A DNA stretch of 5,504 bases from an uncultured Flavobacterium sp. (GTDB lineage: Bacteria; Bacteroidota; Bacteroidia; Flavobacteriales; Flavobacteriaceae), in contig CAMLKV010000179.1 in NCBI GenBank assembly GCA_946480635.1, forward strand, positions 1 to 5,504. Reading direction: 5' to 3'. Below, one piece after another: positions 1 to 5,504 of this stretch. The translations under genes and the position numbers were made by a program. The notes under the pieces were generated by a model. It saw only the letters and a program-made list of their open reading frames with translations, was not told the DNA's origin and ran no database searches. The number at the start of each line of letters is the position of its first letter. Position 1 is the stretch's first letter.

Positions 1-1793
1 GGAAAACATTTACAGTTGCTAATGTGGTTCAGGAAGTGCAAAGACCAACTTTAATTCTTGCACATAACAAAACACTTGCTGCGCAATTGTATTCGGAATT
101 CAAACAGTTTTTCCCAAACAATTCGGTGCAATACTTTGTATCGTATTACGACTATTACCAACCCGAAGCTTTTATCCCTGTTACAGGTACTTATATTGAA
201 AAAGATTTATCTATTAATGATGAATTAGAAAAACTCCGTTTAAGTACCACTTCTGCCCTTCTTTCTGGCCGAAGAGATGTAATTGTAGTTTCTTCAGTTT
301 CGTGTTTGTACGGTATCGGAAATCCGGTTGAGTTTCAAAAAAACGTAGTTTCTATAGAAAAAGATCAGACTATATCACGTACTAAGTTTTTACATCGTTT
401 GGTTCAAAGTTTATACGCTCGTACCGAAGCAGATTTTACTCCCGGTACTTTCCGCATAAAAGGTGATACTGTCGAAGTATTTCCTAGTTATGCAGATGAA
501 CCTTTTCGTATCCATTTTTTTGGTGATGATATTGAAGAAATTGAAGCTTTTGATGCTAAAACTTCAAAAGTCATAGAACGTTACGAAAAGCTAAATATTT
601 ATCCTGCCAACATGTTTGTGACTTCACCAGATGTACTTCAAAATGCGATTTGGGCTATTCAACAGGATTTGGTTAAACAAGTAGATTATTTCAAAGAAAT
701 TGGCAAACATCTTGAAGCAAAACGATTAGAAGAACGAACCAATTTTGATTTGGAAATGATTCGTGAATTAGGCTATTGTTCTGGAATTGAGAATTATTCA
801 AGATATCTTGACGGACGTGATGCTGGTACTCGCCCATTCTGCTTGTTAGATTATTTCCCTGATGATTACTTAATGGTGGTTGATGAAAGTCACGTAACTA
901 TTTCGCAAGTTCATGCCATGTATGGAGGAGACCGAAGTCGTAAAGAGAATTTGGTAGAATATGGTTTTAGACTTCCGGCTGCAATGGATAATCGTCCGCT
1001 AAAGTTTGAAGAATTTGAAGCATTACAAAATCAGGTTTTATATGTTTCTGCTACACCTGCCGATTATGAATTACAAAAGTCAGAAGGTATTTATGTCGAG
1101 CAGGTTATTCGTCCAACAGGCTTATTGGATCCAATTATTGAAGTTCGTCCAAGTGCAAATCAAATTGATGATTTAATTGAGGAAATACAACAACGTTGTG
1201 AAGTGGACGAACGTGTTTTAGTCACTACTTTAACCAAAAGAATGGCGGAAGAATTGACAAAATACTTAACTAAAGTTTCAATAAGATGTCGTTATATACA
1301 CTCAGATGTGGATACATTAGAGCGTGTCGAAATCATGCAAGATTTACGTAAAGGGTTGTTTGATGTACTTATTGGAGTAAACTTACTTCGTGAAGGTCTT
1401 GATTTACCTGAAGTTTCTTTAGTGGCCATTTTAGATGCTGATAAAGAAGGATTCTTACGCAGTCACCGTTCATTAACGCAAACAGTTGGTCGTGCAGCCC
1501 GAAATGTAAATGGTAAAGCAATTATGTATGCTGATAAAATTACAGCTTCGATGCAAAAAACTATAGATGAAACTAATTATCGTCGCGAAAAGCAAATCAA
1601 TTTCAACACTGCTAATAATTTGGCACCAAAAGCCTTAAACAAAAGTTTAGGTAATGCACTTAGTAACAATTCCGTTTCAACCAAATATTATGAAAATCAA
1701 GTACTGAAAGCTGCCGAACCAGAAAGCGAATACTTATCTAAACCCGAAATAGAAAAGAACGCAAAGCCATGGAAAAAGCTGCCAAAGATTTAG
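1..1793 (+). CDS. uvrB: UvrB, excinuclease ABC subunit B; 5' partial, C-terminus frameshifted
   Basis: UvrB is the damage-verifying helicase-like subunit of UvrABC nucleotide excision repair; it is loaded on DNA by UvrA and recruits UvrC. The frame is open from the first base. The first full codons read KTFTVAN, so the window begins inside Walker A (GxxGxGKT) and about 44 N-terminal residues lie outside. Visible hallmarks are the beta-hairpin block YYDYYQPEAFIP (near 140-175), Walker B DESH (882-893), VSATP (motif III, near 1047-1061), LLREGLDLPEVSLVAILDADKEGF, and QTVGRAARN (motif VI, near 1480-1505). The similarity stops at SKPEIEK (ending 1757). A frameshift then gives about 11 unrelated residues and a TAG at 1791-1793, so this frame lacks the UVR domain, which is encoded just beyond in the -1 frame. 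The GTG at 24 is only an internal valine, not the start. Family assignment is essentially certain; whether the break is biological or a sequence error cannot be told here. Confidence 0.95.
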   Translation, partial: KTFTVANVVQEVQRPTLILAHNKTLAAQLYSEFKQFFPNNSVQYFVSYYDYYQPEAFIPVTGTYIEKDLSINDELEKLRLSTTSALLSGRRDVIVVSSVSCLYGIGNPVEFQKNVVSIEKDQTISRTKFLHRLVQSLYARTEADFTPGTFRIKGDTVEVFPSYADEPFRIHFFGDDIEEIEAFDAKTSKVIERYEKLNIYPANMFVTSPDVLQNAIWAIQQDLVKQVDYFKEIGKHLEAKRLEERTNFDLEMIRELGYCSGIENYSRYLDGRDAGTRPFCLLDYFPDDYLMVVDESHVTISQVHAMYGGDRSRKENLVEYGFRLPAAMDNRPLKFEEFEALQNQVLYVSATPADYELQKSEGIYVEQVIRPTGLLDPIIEVRPSANQIDDLIEEIQQRCEVDERVLVTTLTKRMAEELTKYLTKVSIRCRYIHSDVDTLERVEIMQDLRKGLFDVLIGVNLLREGLDLPEVSLVAILDADKEGFLRSHRSLTQTVGRAARNVNGKAIMYADKITASMQKTIDETNYRREKQINFNTANNLAPKALNKSLGNALSNNSVSTKYYENQVLKAAEPESEYLSKPEIEKNAKPWKKLPKI

Positions 1794-1852
1794 ATTTCAT
1801 GCAAGCGGCAAAACTTCGTGATGAGATAAAATTGTTACAGGAGAAAATTTAA
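1752..1852 (+). pseudogene. uvrB: Displaced UVR domain of uvrB (out-of-frame 3' end)
   Basis: Read in the -1 frame relative to the uvrB core, this stretch gives KERKAMEKAAKDLDF, then MQAAKLRDEIKLLQEKI and TAA at 1850-1852. That is a canonical UVR motif (the ...AAKxLDFxxAAxLRDEI... helical hairpin) such as ends intact UvrB and mediates UvrC contact. It has no start of its own except an internal ATG at 1769, and it joins naturally to the preceding frame, so it is the separated C-terminus of the same gene and not a new small gene. From my memory of flavobacterial UvrB, the junction SKPEIEK/ERKAMEK also seems short by about 3-4 residues, which would fit a 10- or 13-base deletion better than a single lost base; that is inference. 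The stop overlaps the stop of the convergent gene. Confidence 0.85.
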
Positions 1853-2250
1853 TTCAACTGCTCATGAAAAGCACAAAGTAATGTTTCTGCTTCAACCATT
1901 TGACCAGGAGCCTCTTCCATTAAATGAAGTATTTTTTTCATCGCATTTGGATTGAGTCCCATATTAATTCCAATTTCGTGAATTGCAATCTTTTCTCTGT
2001 TGTGAAGTACACCATCACAATGCATCAATAAAGCCAAACGATAGAAATGTAGTATTCTATGAAATTCATCTTTAATTACTTCAAATTCGTTTCTTTTACT
2101 AAACAAACTCAAAAAAGTTTCCTTATCAATTTGTAACTCTTCTGAAACCATCTTTAAAAAATCATACTCACGATCATGTAATTCCCCATCAATTACAGCA
2201 AAAGCAATCATTTCTGATAGTAAACTTATTTTCTCTTCATACGAATCCAT
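1849..2250 (-). CDS. TerB-like helical protein of unknown function
   Basis: This 133-residue protein is soluble, with no signal peptide or membrane segment. It looks like a small all-alpha TerB/DjlA-like domain. Two similar halves are visible: AVIDGELHDREYDFL (D21-G22, E28) and MHCDGVLHNREKIAI (D79-G80, E86), each an acidic DGxLHxRE helix motif, 58 residues apart. In TerB-type folds the corresponding acidic residues lie in paired helices and have been linked to metal binding; that role here is inference. Its stop overlaps that of uvrB by 4 bases, tail to tail. In my recollection homologues beside flavobacterial uvrB are sometimes labelled 'excinuclease ABC subunit B', but nothing in the protein resembles UvrB, so such a name would be a neighbour-transfer error. 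The start at 2250 is the first ATG, has no Shine-Dalgarno sequence, and lies about 18 bases beyond a good -7 box. Function is unknown. Confidence 0.85.
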   Translation of the reverse strand: MDSYEEKISLLSEMIAFAVIDGELHDREYDFLKMVSEELQIDKETFLSLFSKRNEFEVIKDEFHRILHFYRLALLMHCDGVLHNREKIAIHEIGINMGLNPNAMKKILHLMEEAPGQMVEAETLLCAFHEQLN

Positions 2251-2267
2251 AAAATAGCTATTTTTAG

Positions 2268-2298
2268 CAAAACTATACTTTTTAATGTAAATCTGAAA
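2268..2298 (-). promoter_or_regulatory. Bacteroidota-type promoter for the TerB-like gene
   Basis: On the minus strand TAGTTTTG (2275-2268) matches the Bacteroidetes -7 consensus TAnnTTTG exactly. It is preceded, after a 19-base spacer, by TTTC (2298-2295), one base off the -33 consensus TTTG. The -7 box ends 17 bases before the ATG at 2250, leaving a very short leader. The -33 end lies at the edge of the divergent esterase gene (ATG 2300). The match is by eye in an AT-rich region, so it is moderate evidence. Confidence 0.5.
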
Positions 2299-2299
2299 T

Positions 2300-3100
2300 A
2301 TGTTAAAAAAAATAATCCTTTTTGTAGCTTTTCTCTTGTGTTTTCAAAATATGAAGTCTCAAGAAAGCACAGCCAGTAAACAGGTTTCTACTTTTACTAT
2401 TGATGCTCCACAACTCAAAACTTCAAAGAAAATATGGATTTACTTACCTAAAAACTACACAGAAACCAAAAAAAAATATCCTGTCATTTATATGCATGAT
2501 GCTCAAAACTTATTTGACAAATCAACTTCATTTTCTGGTGAATGGAATGTTGATGAAGCATTAGACAGTTTAAATGCTGAAACAATTGTGGTAGGAATAG
2601 AACACGGCAATGATAAACGCATAAACGAATTAACTCCATACAAAAATGAAAAATATGGTGGTGGAAATGCTGACAATTATTTAGATTTTATAGTTAAAAC
2701 TCTAAAACCTTACATTGATAAAAACTACAAAACAATTAAAAAGTCTGAAACCACCACAATTGCTGGAAGCTCATTAGGAGGTTTGGTTTCCTATTATGCG
2801 TTATTAAAATATCCAGATATTTTTGGAAAAGGAATTATTTTCTCTCCATCTTTTTGGTTTAGCAATGAAATTTATTCTTTAACCGAAAAAAGCCCTAAAA
2901 TGAATGCAAAAATGTATTTTTTATGTGGTGACAATGAAGACGAGACAATGGTAAATGACATGAACAAAATGACCGATTTGCTAAAAAGAAAAGTTAATTC
3001 ATTCAGTCAAATTGAAATTCAAGTTATAGAAGGCGGACAACATAATGAAAAATTATGGCGAGAAGCATTTCCAAAAGCGTATCTTTGGCTTTTAAAATAA
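2300..3100 (+). CDS. Secreted alpha/beta hydrolase, putative esterase family (COG2819-like)
   Basis: This 266-residue protein has a Sec signal peptide: KK at 3-4, a hydrophobic stretch from about 5 to 15, and a likely cleavage after SQ at 20-21. It should therefore be exported to the periplasm or beyond. C14 is not in a lipobox because it is preceded by L. The mature part is a putative-esterase (PF00756-type) alpha/beta hydrolase. It has the characteristic YMHDAQNLFD (64-73), the nucleophile elbow GSSLGG with Ser158, an acid candidate at Asp211 in CGDNEDE, and catalytic His248 in GGQHNEKLWREAF. All triad positions are present and the length is normal. Relatives include enterochelin-esterase-like enzymes, but no iron-uptake genes are nearby, so the substrate is unknown. 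It begins 49 bases from the divergent TerB-like gene and is followed after 6 bases by the DUF1456 gene, suggesting co-transcription. Confidence 0.9.
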   Translation: MLKKIILFVAFLLCFQNMKSQESTASKQVSTFTIDAPQLKTSKKIWIYLPKNYTETKKKYPVIYMHDAQNLFDKSTSFSGEWNVDEALDSLNAETIVVGIEHGNDKRINELTPYKNEKYGGGNADNYLDFIVKTLKPYIDKNYKTIKKSETTTIAGSSLGGLVSYYALLKYPDIFGKGIIFSPSFWFSNEIYSLTEKSPKMNAKMYFLCGDNEDETMVNDMNKMTDLLKRKVNSFSQIEIQVIEGGQHNEKLWREAFPKAYLWLLK

Positions 3101-3106
3101 TTTAGA

Positions 3107-3544
3107 ATGAATAATAACGAAATCTTCAAGAAACTTAGAGTAGCGCTTCAATTACGTGATGATCAAATTGTAGAAATCATGCAATTAGTAGATTTCAGAA
3201 TGTCGAAAGGTGAAGTAGGAAATTTTTTCCGCAATGATGATCATCCAAAGTATATGGAATGTGGTGACCAAGTGCTTCGTAATTTTTTGAATGGTTTAGT
3301 TATTCATTTAAGAGGCACGAAAGACAATCCTAAAAACCCTACTGAAGTATTAAAGAAAAATCAGGTAGAAGCTAAATCATTTTCAAAAAGCAATCCTAAA
3401 ACAGACAAACCAAAATCAGACAAGCCTAAAACAGGAAGCTTTAAAAAGAATTTTAATTCTAAATCATCTTCAACTCAAAAAAAAGAGCCAGTTGTTCAGA
3501 ACGTAAAATTCAAAAATGGTAAAAATAAGACCAATAAAAACTAA
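3107..3544 (+). CDS. DUF1456 (YehS-like) protein with lysine-rich tail
   Basis: Residues 2-70 form one clear DUF1456 module: NNNEIFKKLRVALQLRD, then the helix containing MSKGEVGNFFR, then YMECGDQVLRNFLNGLVIHLRG. Enterobacterial YehS carries two such modules in about 156 residues. Here the second half is replaced by a 75-residue low-complexity tail rich in Lys, Ser, Asn and Pro, including a PKTDK/PKSDK/PKTGS repeat at 97-111. The tail is highly basic and probably disordered; binding to nucleic acid is a reasonable guess but unproven. The family has no established function. There is no signal peptide, so unlike its upstream neighbour it should be cytoplasmic. The ATG at 3107 lies 6 bases after the esterase stop, so the two are probably one transcript, ended by the hairpin 22 bases beyond this gene's stop. 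Confidence 0.88.
   Translation: MNNNEIFKKLRVALQLRDDQIVEIMQLVDFRMSKGEVGNFFRNDDHPKYMECGDQVLRNFLNGLVIHLRGTKDNPKNPTEVLKKNQVEAKSFSKSNPKTDKPKSDKPKTGSFKKNFNSKSSSTQKKEPVVQNVKFKNGKNKTNKN
3395..3436 (+). repeat. Imperfect 15-base tandem repeat inside the DUF1456 tail
   Basis: Two full units and a partial third (3395-3409, 3410-3424, 3425-3436) each begin CCNAAAWCAG and encode PKTDK, PKSDK and PKTG. The repeat is in frame and lies in the lysine-rich tail, so unit gain or loss would change tail length without breaking the gene. Confidence 0.6.
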
Positions 3545-3566
3545 TTTCTAAGTTTAAATAAAATCC

Positions 3567-3590
3567 AAAGGGTGTCAAATGACACCCTTT
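3567..3590. terminator. Hairpin terminator between convergent genes
   Basis: A perfect 10-bp stem, AAAGGGTGTC / GACACCCTTT, encloses the 4-base loop AAAT. It begins 22 bases after the stop of the DUF1456 gene and lies 24 bases beyond the stop of the minus-strand protease gene. The plus side is followed by only a short T stretch. The minus side continues into a T-rich tract (GGATTTTATTT), so it could end transcripts from both directions. Confidence 0.85.
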
Positions 3591-3614
3591 CTTGTAAAAA
3601 ATAACCATCTTTAT

Positions 3615-4580
3615 TTATTGAGGCGAATTTGCAGCTGCATTTGGCAAAATACATCCTAACCAATTAAATGCTCCTCTTGTAATATTATCATAAGTCACAT
3701 AAAAGTAGCCACTTCTTCCCCAGCCAGATCCCCAAGAGTTTTGAACTTTAAACTGTCTTGTAGCATCATTGTACCCAACGATACAAACACAGTGTCCTCC
3801 TTGTCTTGAACCATAAAGCGAAGACCAAACATAATTATAGTTTCTTGCGTCATAAAAGCTCTGGTTTACATCAAAACAAGCAGCTACTGGATAATTTTGA
3901 CTTAAATAATATTTAATATCATCTACAGAAGTAGTATTTACATAAAACCATCCATTCGATTTTCTTCCTGCTGCCCATGTTCTTTGTTGTGTTGTTGGTT
4001 GTGTATAACAGCCCCCTGCTACATAAGGCATTTGTGAATTACTACATTGCCCTTGATTTTTAATTAAATTCATTGCGTCATTAGGATATGAGCCTGAGCC
4101 ACAGTTTGAAATTTTAATCTGATTATAAACATAAGCAGCACTTCTTGAAGCTCCACCCCAATTACTCTGATGAATAGTATTATTTATATAACGTGTAATT
4201 CCGTGAGCAGTATAACCTACTCCCCATCCAACGCAAGAACCTTCTGACCCTTGATCACCAATTGGTTGAGCAGGTAAATTAAAACTTGTAGGTAATGCCG
4301 TTGCGTTAGCAATGCTCTTTTGTGAAGCTGTTAAATCTGGGCGTAATACAGATAATTGTGCTCTATATTCGTTTGGAGTTGTAAAATCGATAGATTTTAA
4401 ATACTCAGGAGAAAATTCGGCACAACCATACCTTCCTGGATCAAGAAGATTGACTTTACCATCCATCAATTTTCCATCTTGTGAGTTATCACTTACATCT
4501 TTATCACAAGAAACAAATACTAAAATAGCGAAAAGAAAAAATCCTAACTTTTTAATTGCTGATTTGATTGTTTTTTTCAT
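3615..4580 (-). CDS. Papain-like (C1A-type) cysteine protease, predicted lipoprotein
   Basis: This 321-residue protein has an N-terminal KKTIKSAIKK, a hydrophobic stretch at about 12-24, and Cys25 in FVSC. That is a slightly atypical lipobox, with Phe at -3. Asp/Lys-rich residues follow (CDKDVSD), which fits a Bacteroidota lipoprotein that may be carried to the cell surface. The catalytic domain starts near residue 95. Its papain-family residues are oxyanion Gln110 and nucleophile Cys116 in DQGSEGSCVGWG (six residues apart, as in papain), His263 in GGHCVCIVGY, and Asn281 in VQNSWGSGWGRSGYFYV. All are present, so an active peptidase is expected. Residues 26-95 are a linker or short pro-segment without a recognisable inhibitor domain. 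Several extra Cys residues (160, 179, 191) could form disulfides. Substrate and role are unknown. It ends toward the hairpin at 3567-3590 and is divergent from the gene at 4735. Confidence 0.93.
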   Translation of the reverse strand: MKKTIKSAIKKLGFFLFAILVFVSCDKDVSDNSQDGKLMDGKVNLLDPGRYGCAEFSPEYLKSIDFTTPNEYRAQLSVLRPDLTASQKSIANATALPTSFNLPAQPIGDQGSEGSCVGWGVGYTAHGITRYINNTIHQSNWGGASRSAAYVYNQIKISNCGSGSYPNDAMNLIKNQGQCSNSQMPYVAGGCYTQPTTQQRTWAAGRKSNGWFYVNTTSVDDIKYYLSQNYPVAACFDVNQSFYDARNYNYVWSSLYGSRQGGHCVCIVGYNDATRQFKVQNSWGSGWGRSGYFYVTYDNITRGAFNWLGCILPNAAANSPQ

Positions 4581-4609
4581 AAAATACTTTGGTTTACGTA
4601 GTTAATTAA

Positions 4610-4630
4610 TTAATATTGCAAAAATATTAA
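4610..4630. promoter_or_regulatory. Inverted repeat, candidate operator
   Basis: TTAATATT and AATATTAA are perfect 8-base inverted arms separated by 5 bases (GCAAA). The size suits a dimeric repressor or activator site. The repeat completely covers the candidate -7 box of the protease gene, so a bound protein would block that promoter. AT-rich sequence makes such repeats more likely by chance, and an operator role is inference. Confidence 0.35.
4619..4626 (-). promoter_or_regulatory. Candidate -7 box for the protease gene
   Basis: TATTTTTG on the minus strand matches the Bacteroidetes TAnnTTTG box and lies 38 bases upstream of the protease ATG. No TTTG-like -33 element is seen at the usual spacing, so the promoter may be weak or activator-dependent. 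The box falls inside the inverted repeat at 4610-4630. Confidence 0.4.
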
Positions 4631-4675
4631 CTCTTTAACTAAACATTTGACAGAAAAATACTCATAAAAAAATCT

Positions 4676-4710
4676 TAACTTAATCACAATAATAAATTAA
4701 GCTTAAGTTA
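4676..4710. repeat. 8-base inverted repeat upstream of the divergent gene
   Basis: TAACTTAA (4676-4683) and TTAAGTTA (4703-4710) are inverted copies with a 19-base spacer. The right arm overlaps the short palindrome TTAAGCTTAA (4697-4706). They lie 25-60 bases before the ATG at 4735, where a promoter or control site would be expected, but no clear -7 box for that gene is seen. The rest of the 154-base intergenic stretch is AT-rich without recognisable features. Confidence 0.3.
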
Positions 4711-4734
4711 TAACAACCAAAAACCAAATCTACT

Positions 4735-5504
4735 ATGAAAGCGATAATTGATTTGCTTAAGATGAGTATTTGCAATTGCGAAATTGTAAAAAATAGTTCT
4801 ATAGGTGTTTGTACAAAATGGAAGAGAGCACAGTTTATAACACTTTCTGAAATCATAGCTGAAACTCTTTCAAATTCAGAACATCTTCAAGGAAAGAAAA
4901 GAAATGAGCTAGGTACAACTATATCTAGTATTACGCTTCAACGAATTTTTAATGACGACTATTCTGCAAAAGAAAATCCAGACTTACGTTTTCTAAAAAC
5001 ATTAGATAAACTAGCCATTTTTTTAGGATATTCTTCATTAAATAATTACTTAAAAAATCAATCAAAATCGGAAATCATCAATGAGGTGACAAACAAAAAA
5101 AATGTTATTGAAGAAGAAATAAATGATCTTTTTTTTCAAGACATAATCTACAATTATTGTCATTCTGAGTTTCTTTGCATGCAAAAACTTCCAATTGTAG
5201 ATTTGACACCTATAACAGAATATGTTTTTGAAGATGCACCTTTCAAAAAAAGAATTTCAGATTATTTAGAAAGGCATGCTAAACTAAATTACAAAGTAAA
5301 CAGTGAGGACAATAGATCAAATTTTGAAGTTTTTGATTTCAAAACCAAACATCTAGATAATGACTTAGTAGTCGCGCAAGTCAATGAATTTTGGAATATA
5401 GAATGGTTGGACGAGAACAACAAAATTGCCAAAAACTACAACAAACTAAACAAACAAACCTATTTTATAAAAAAAAGACAAGGTGTCTGGAAAATTTGGG
5501 ACAA
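4735..5504 (+). CDS. Putative regulator-like protein, 3' partial (DNA-binding-type N-terminus, possible NTF2-like C-terminus)
   Basis: An uninterrupted frame runs from ATG 4735 through 256 codons to the window edge with no stop, so the gene is incomplete. No signal peptide is present. Residues about 30-106 (AQFITLSEIIAETL, then ISSITLQRIFN, then FLKTLDKLAIFLGYSSLNNYL) match a pattern I know from many Bacteroidota proteins: a helical module of the form 'STLxRxF...TLDxLAxFLGYxSWxxF', which looks helix-turn-helix-like. Residues 110-130 are a charged linker. Residues about 132-256, with the motifs VNEFWNIEWLDENN and YFIKKRQGVWKIWDN near the end, resemble the strands of an NTF2/SnoaL-like alpha-beta domain, so most of the gene is probably here. 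Both domain assignments are by eye. The Cys residues C13, C15 and C26 near the N-terminus have no known role. Its position divergent from the protease fits local control, which is inference. The start has no Shine-Dalgarno sequence. Confidence 0.8.
   Translation, partial: MKAIIDLLKMSICNCEIVKNSSIGVCTKWKRAQFITLSEIIAETLSNSEHLQGKKRNELGTTISSITLQRIFNDDYSAKENPDLRFLKTLDKLAIFLGYSSLNNYLKNQSKSEIINEVTNKKNVIEEEINDLFFQDIIYNYCHSEFLCMQKLPIVDLTPITEYVFEDAPFKKRISDYLERHAKLNYKVNSEDNRSNFEVFDFKTKHLDNDLVVAQVNEFWNIEWLDENNKIAKNYNKLNKQTYFIKKRQGVWKIWD

Noticed and set aside
24..26. GTG as a start codon for uvrB
   Set aside because: The frame is open upstream and continues the Walker A motif (KTFTVAN), so the codon is an internal valine.
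1769..1852. Independent small gene of 27 codons starting at ATG 1769
   Set aside because: The product is exactly the UVR tail expected for uvrB, so it is the displaced end of that gene.
2339..2341. Lipoprotein cysteine (C14) in the esterase signal peptide
   Set aside because: The preceding residues are FLL, which do not fit the lipobox; a normal signal peptidase site after SQ at 20-21 fits better.
4312..4605. 97-codon open frame on the plus strand
   Set aside because: It lies antisense to the well-supported protease gene, its product resembles nothing, and it has no promoter or start signal.
4601..4617. Short TTAA/TAAT tandem tract
   Set aside because: It is simple AT-rich sequence; apart from forming part of the inverted repeat arm, no function can be argued.
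1..5504. CRISPR array, insertion sequence, tRNA or phage genes
   Set aside because: No spaced repeats, terminal inverted repeats with a transposase, tRNA-like cloverleaf or phage-type protein was seen on either strand.

Overview
The window is strongly AT-rich. It shows several marks of the Bacteroidota, most likely a Flavobacterium-type member of the Flavobacteriia: start codons without Shine-Dalgarno sequences, TAnnTTTG-type -7 promoter boxes, a secretion signal ending in a typical '...SQ' junction, and protein sequences (UvrB, a YehS-like DUF1456 protein, a TerB-like protein) that read like flavobacterial versions. The assignment rests on recognition, not on a search. No tRNA, rRNA, CRISPR array, transposase or integrase is visible.

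Layout, left to right. (1) Bases 1-1852 hold uvrB, entered inside the Walker A motif. Its reading frame is broken near 1752-1766: the helicase core is intact, but the C-terminal UVR domain lies in the -1 frame and ends at 1852. (2) A small TerB-like all-helical protein (1849-2250, minus) ends tail to tail with uvrB, with a 4-base overlap of the two stops. (3) A 49-base divergent spacer separates it from a two-gene plus-strand unit: a secreted alpha/beta hydrolase of the putative-esterase type (2300-3100) and, 6 bases later, a DUF1456/YehS-like protein with a lysine-rich tail (3107-3544). (4) A perfect 10-bp hairpin at 3567-3590 lies between this unit and a convergent minus-strand gene. (5) That gene (3615-4580) encodes a papain-family (C1A-like) cysteine protease with a lipoprotein signal and a full catalytic set. 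(6) A 154-base intergenic region with two inverted repeats separates it from a divergent gene (4735 to the window end) that has no stop codon inside the window. Its N-terminal part resembles a Bacteroidota DNA-binding-type module and its C-terminal part could be an NTF2-like domain.

The genes do not form one evident pathway. The left part is DNA repair, the middle is a secreted hydrolase with a basic accessory protein, and the right part pairs an exported protease with a possible regulator across a promoter region that carries a candidate operator. The two points most worth attention are the frameshifted uvrB and the regulator/protease divergent pair.
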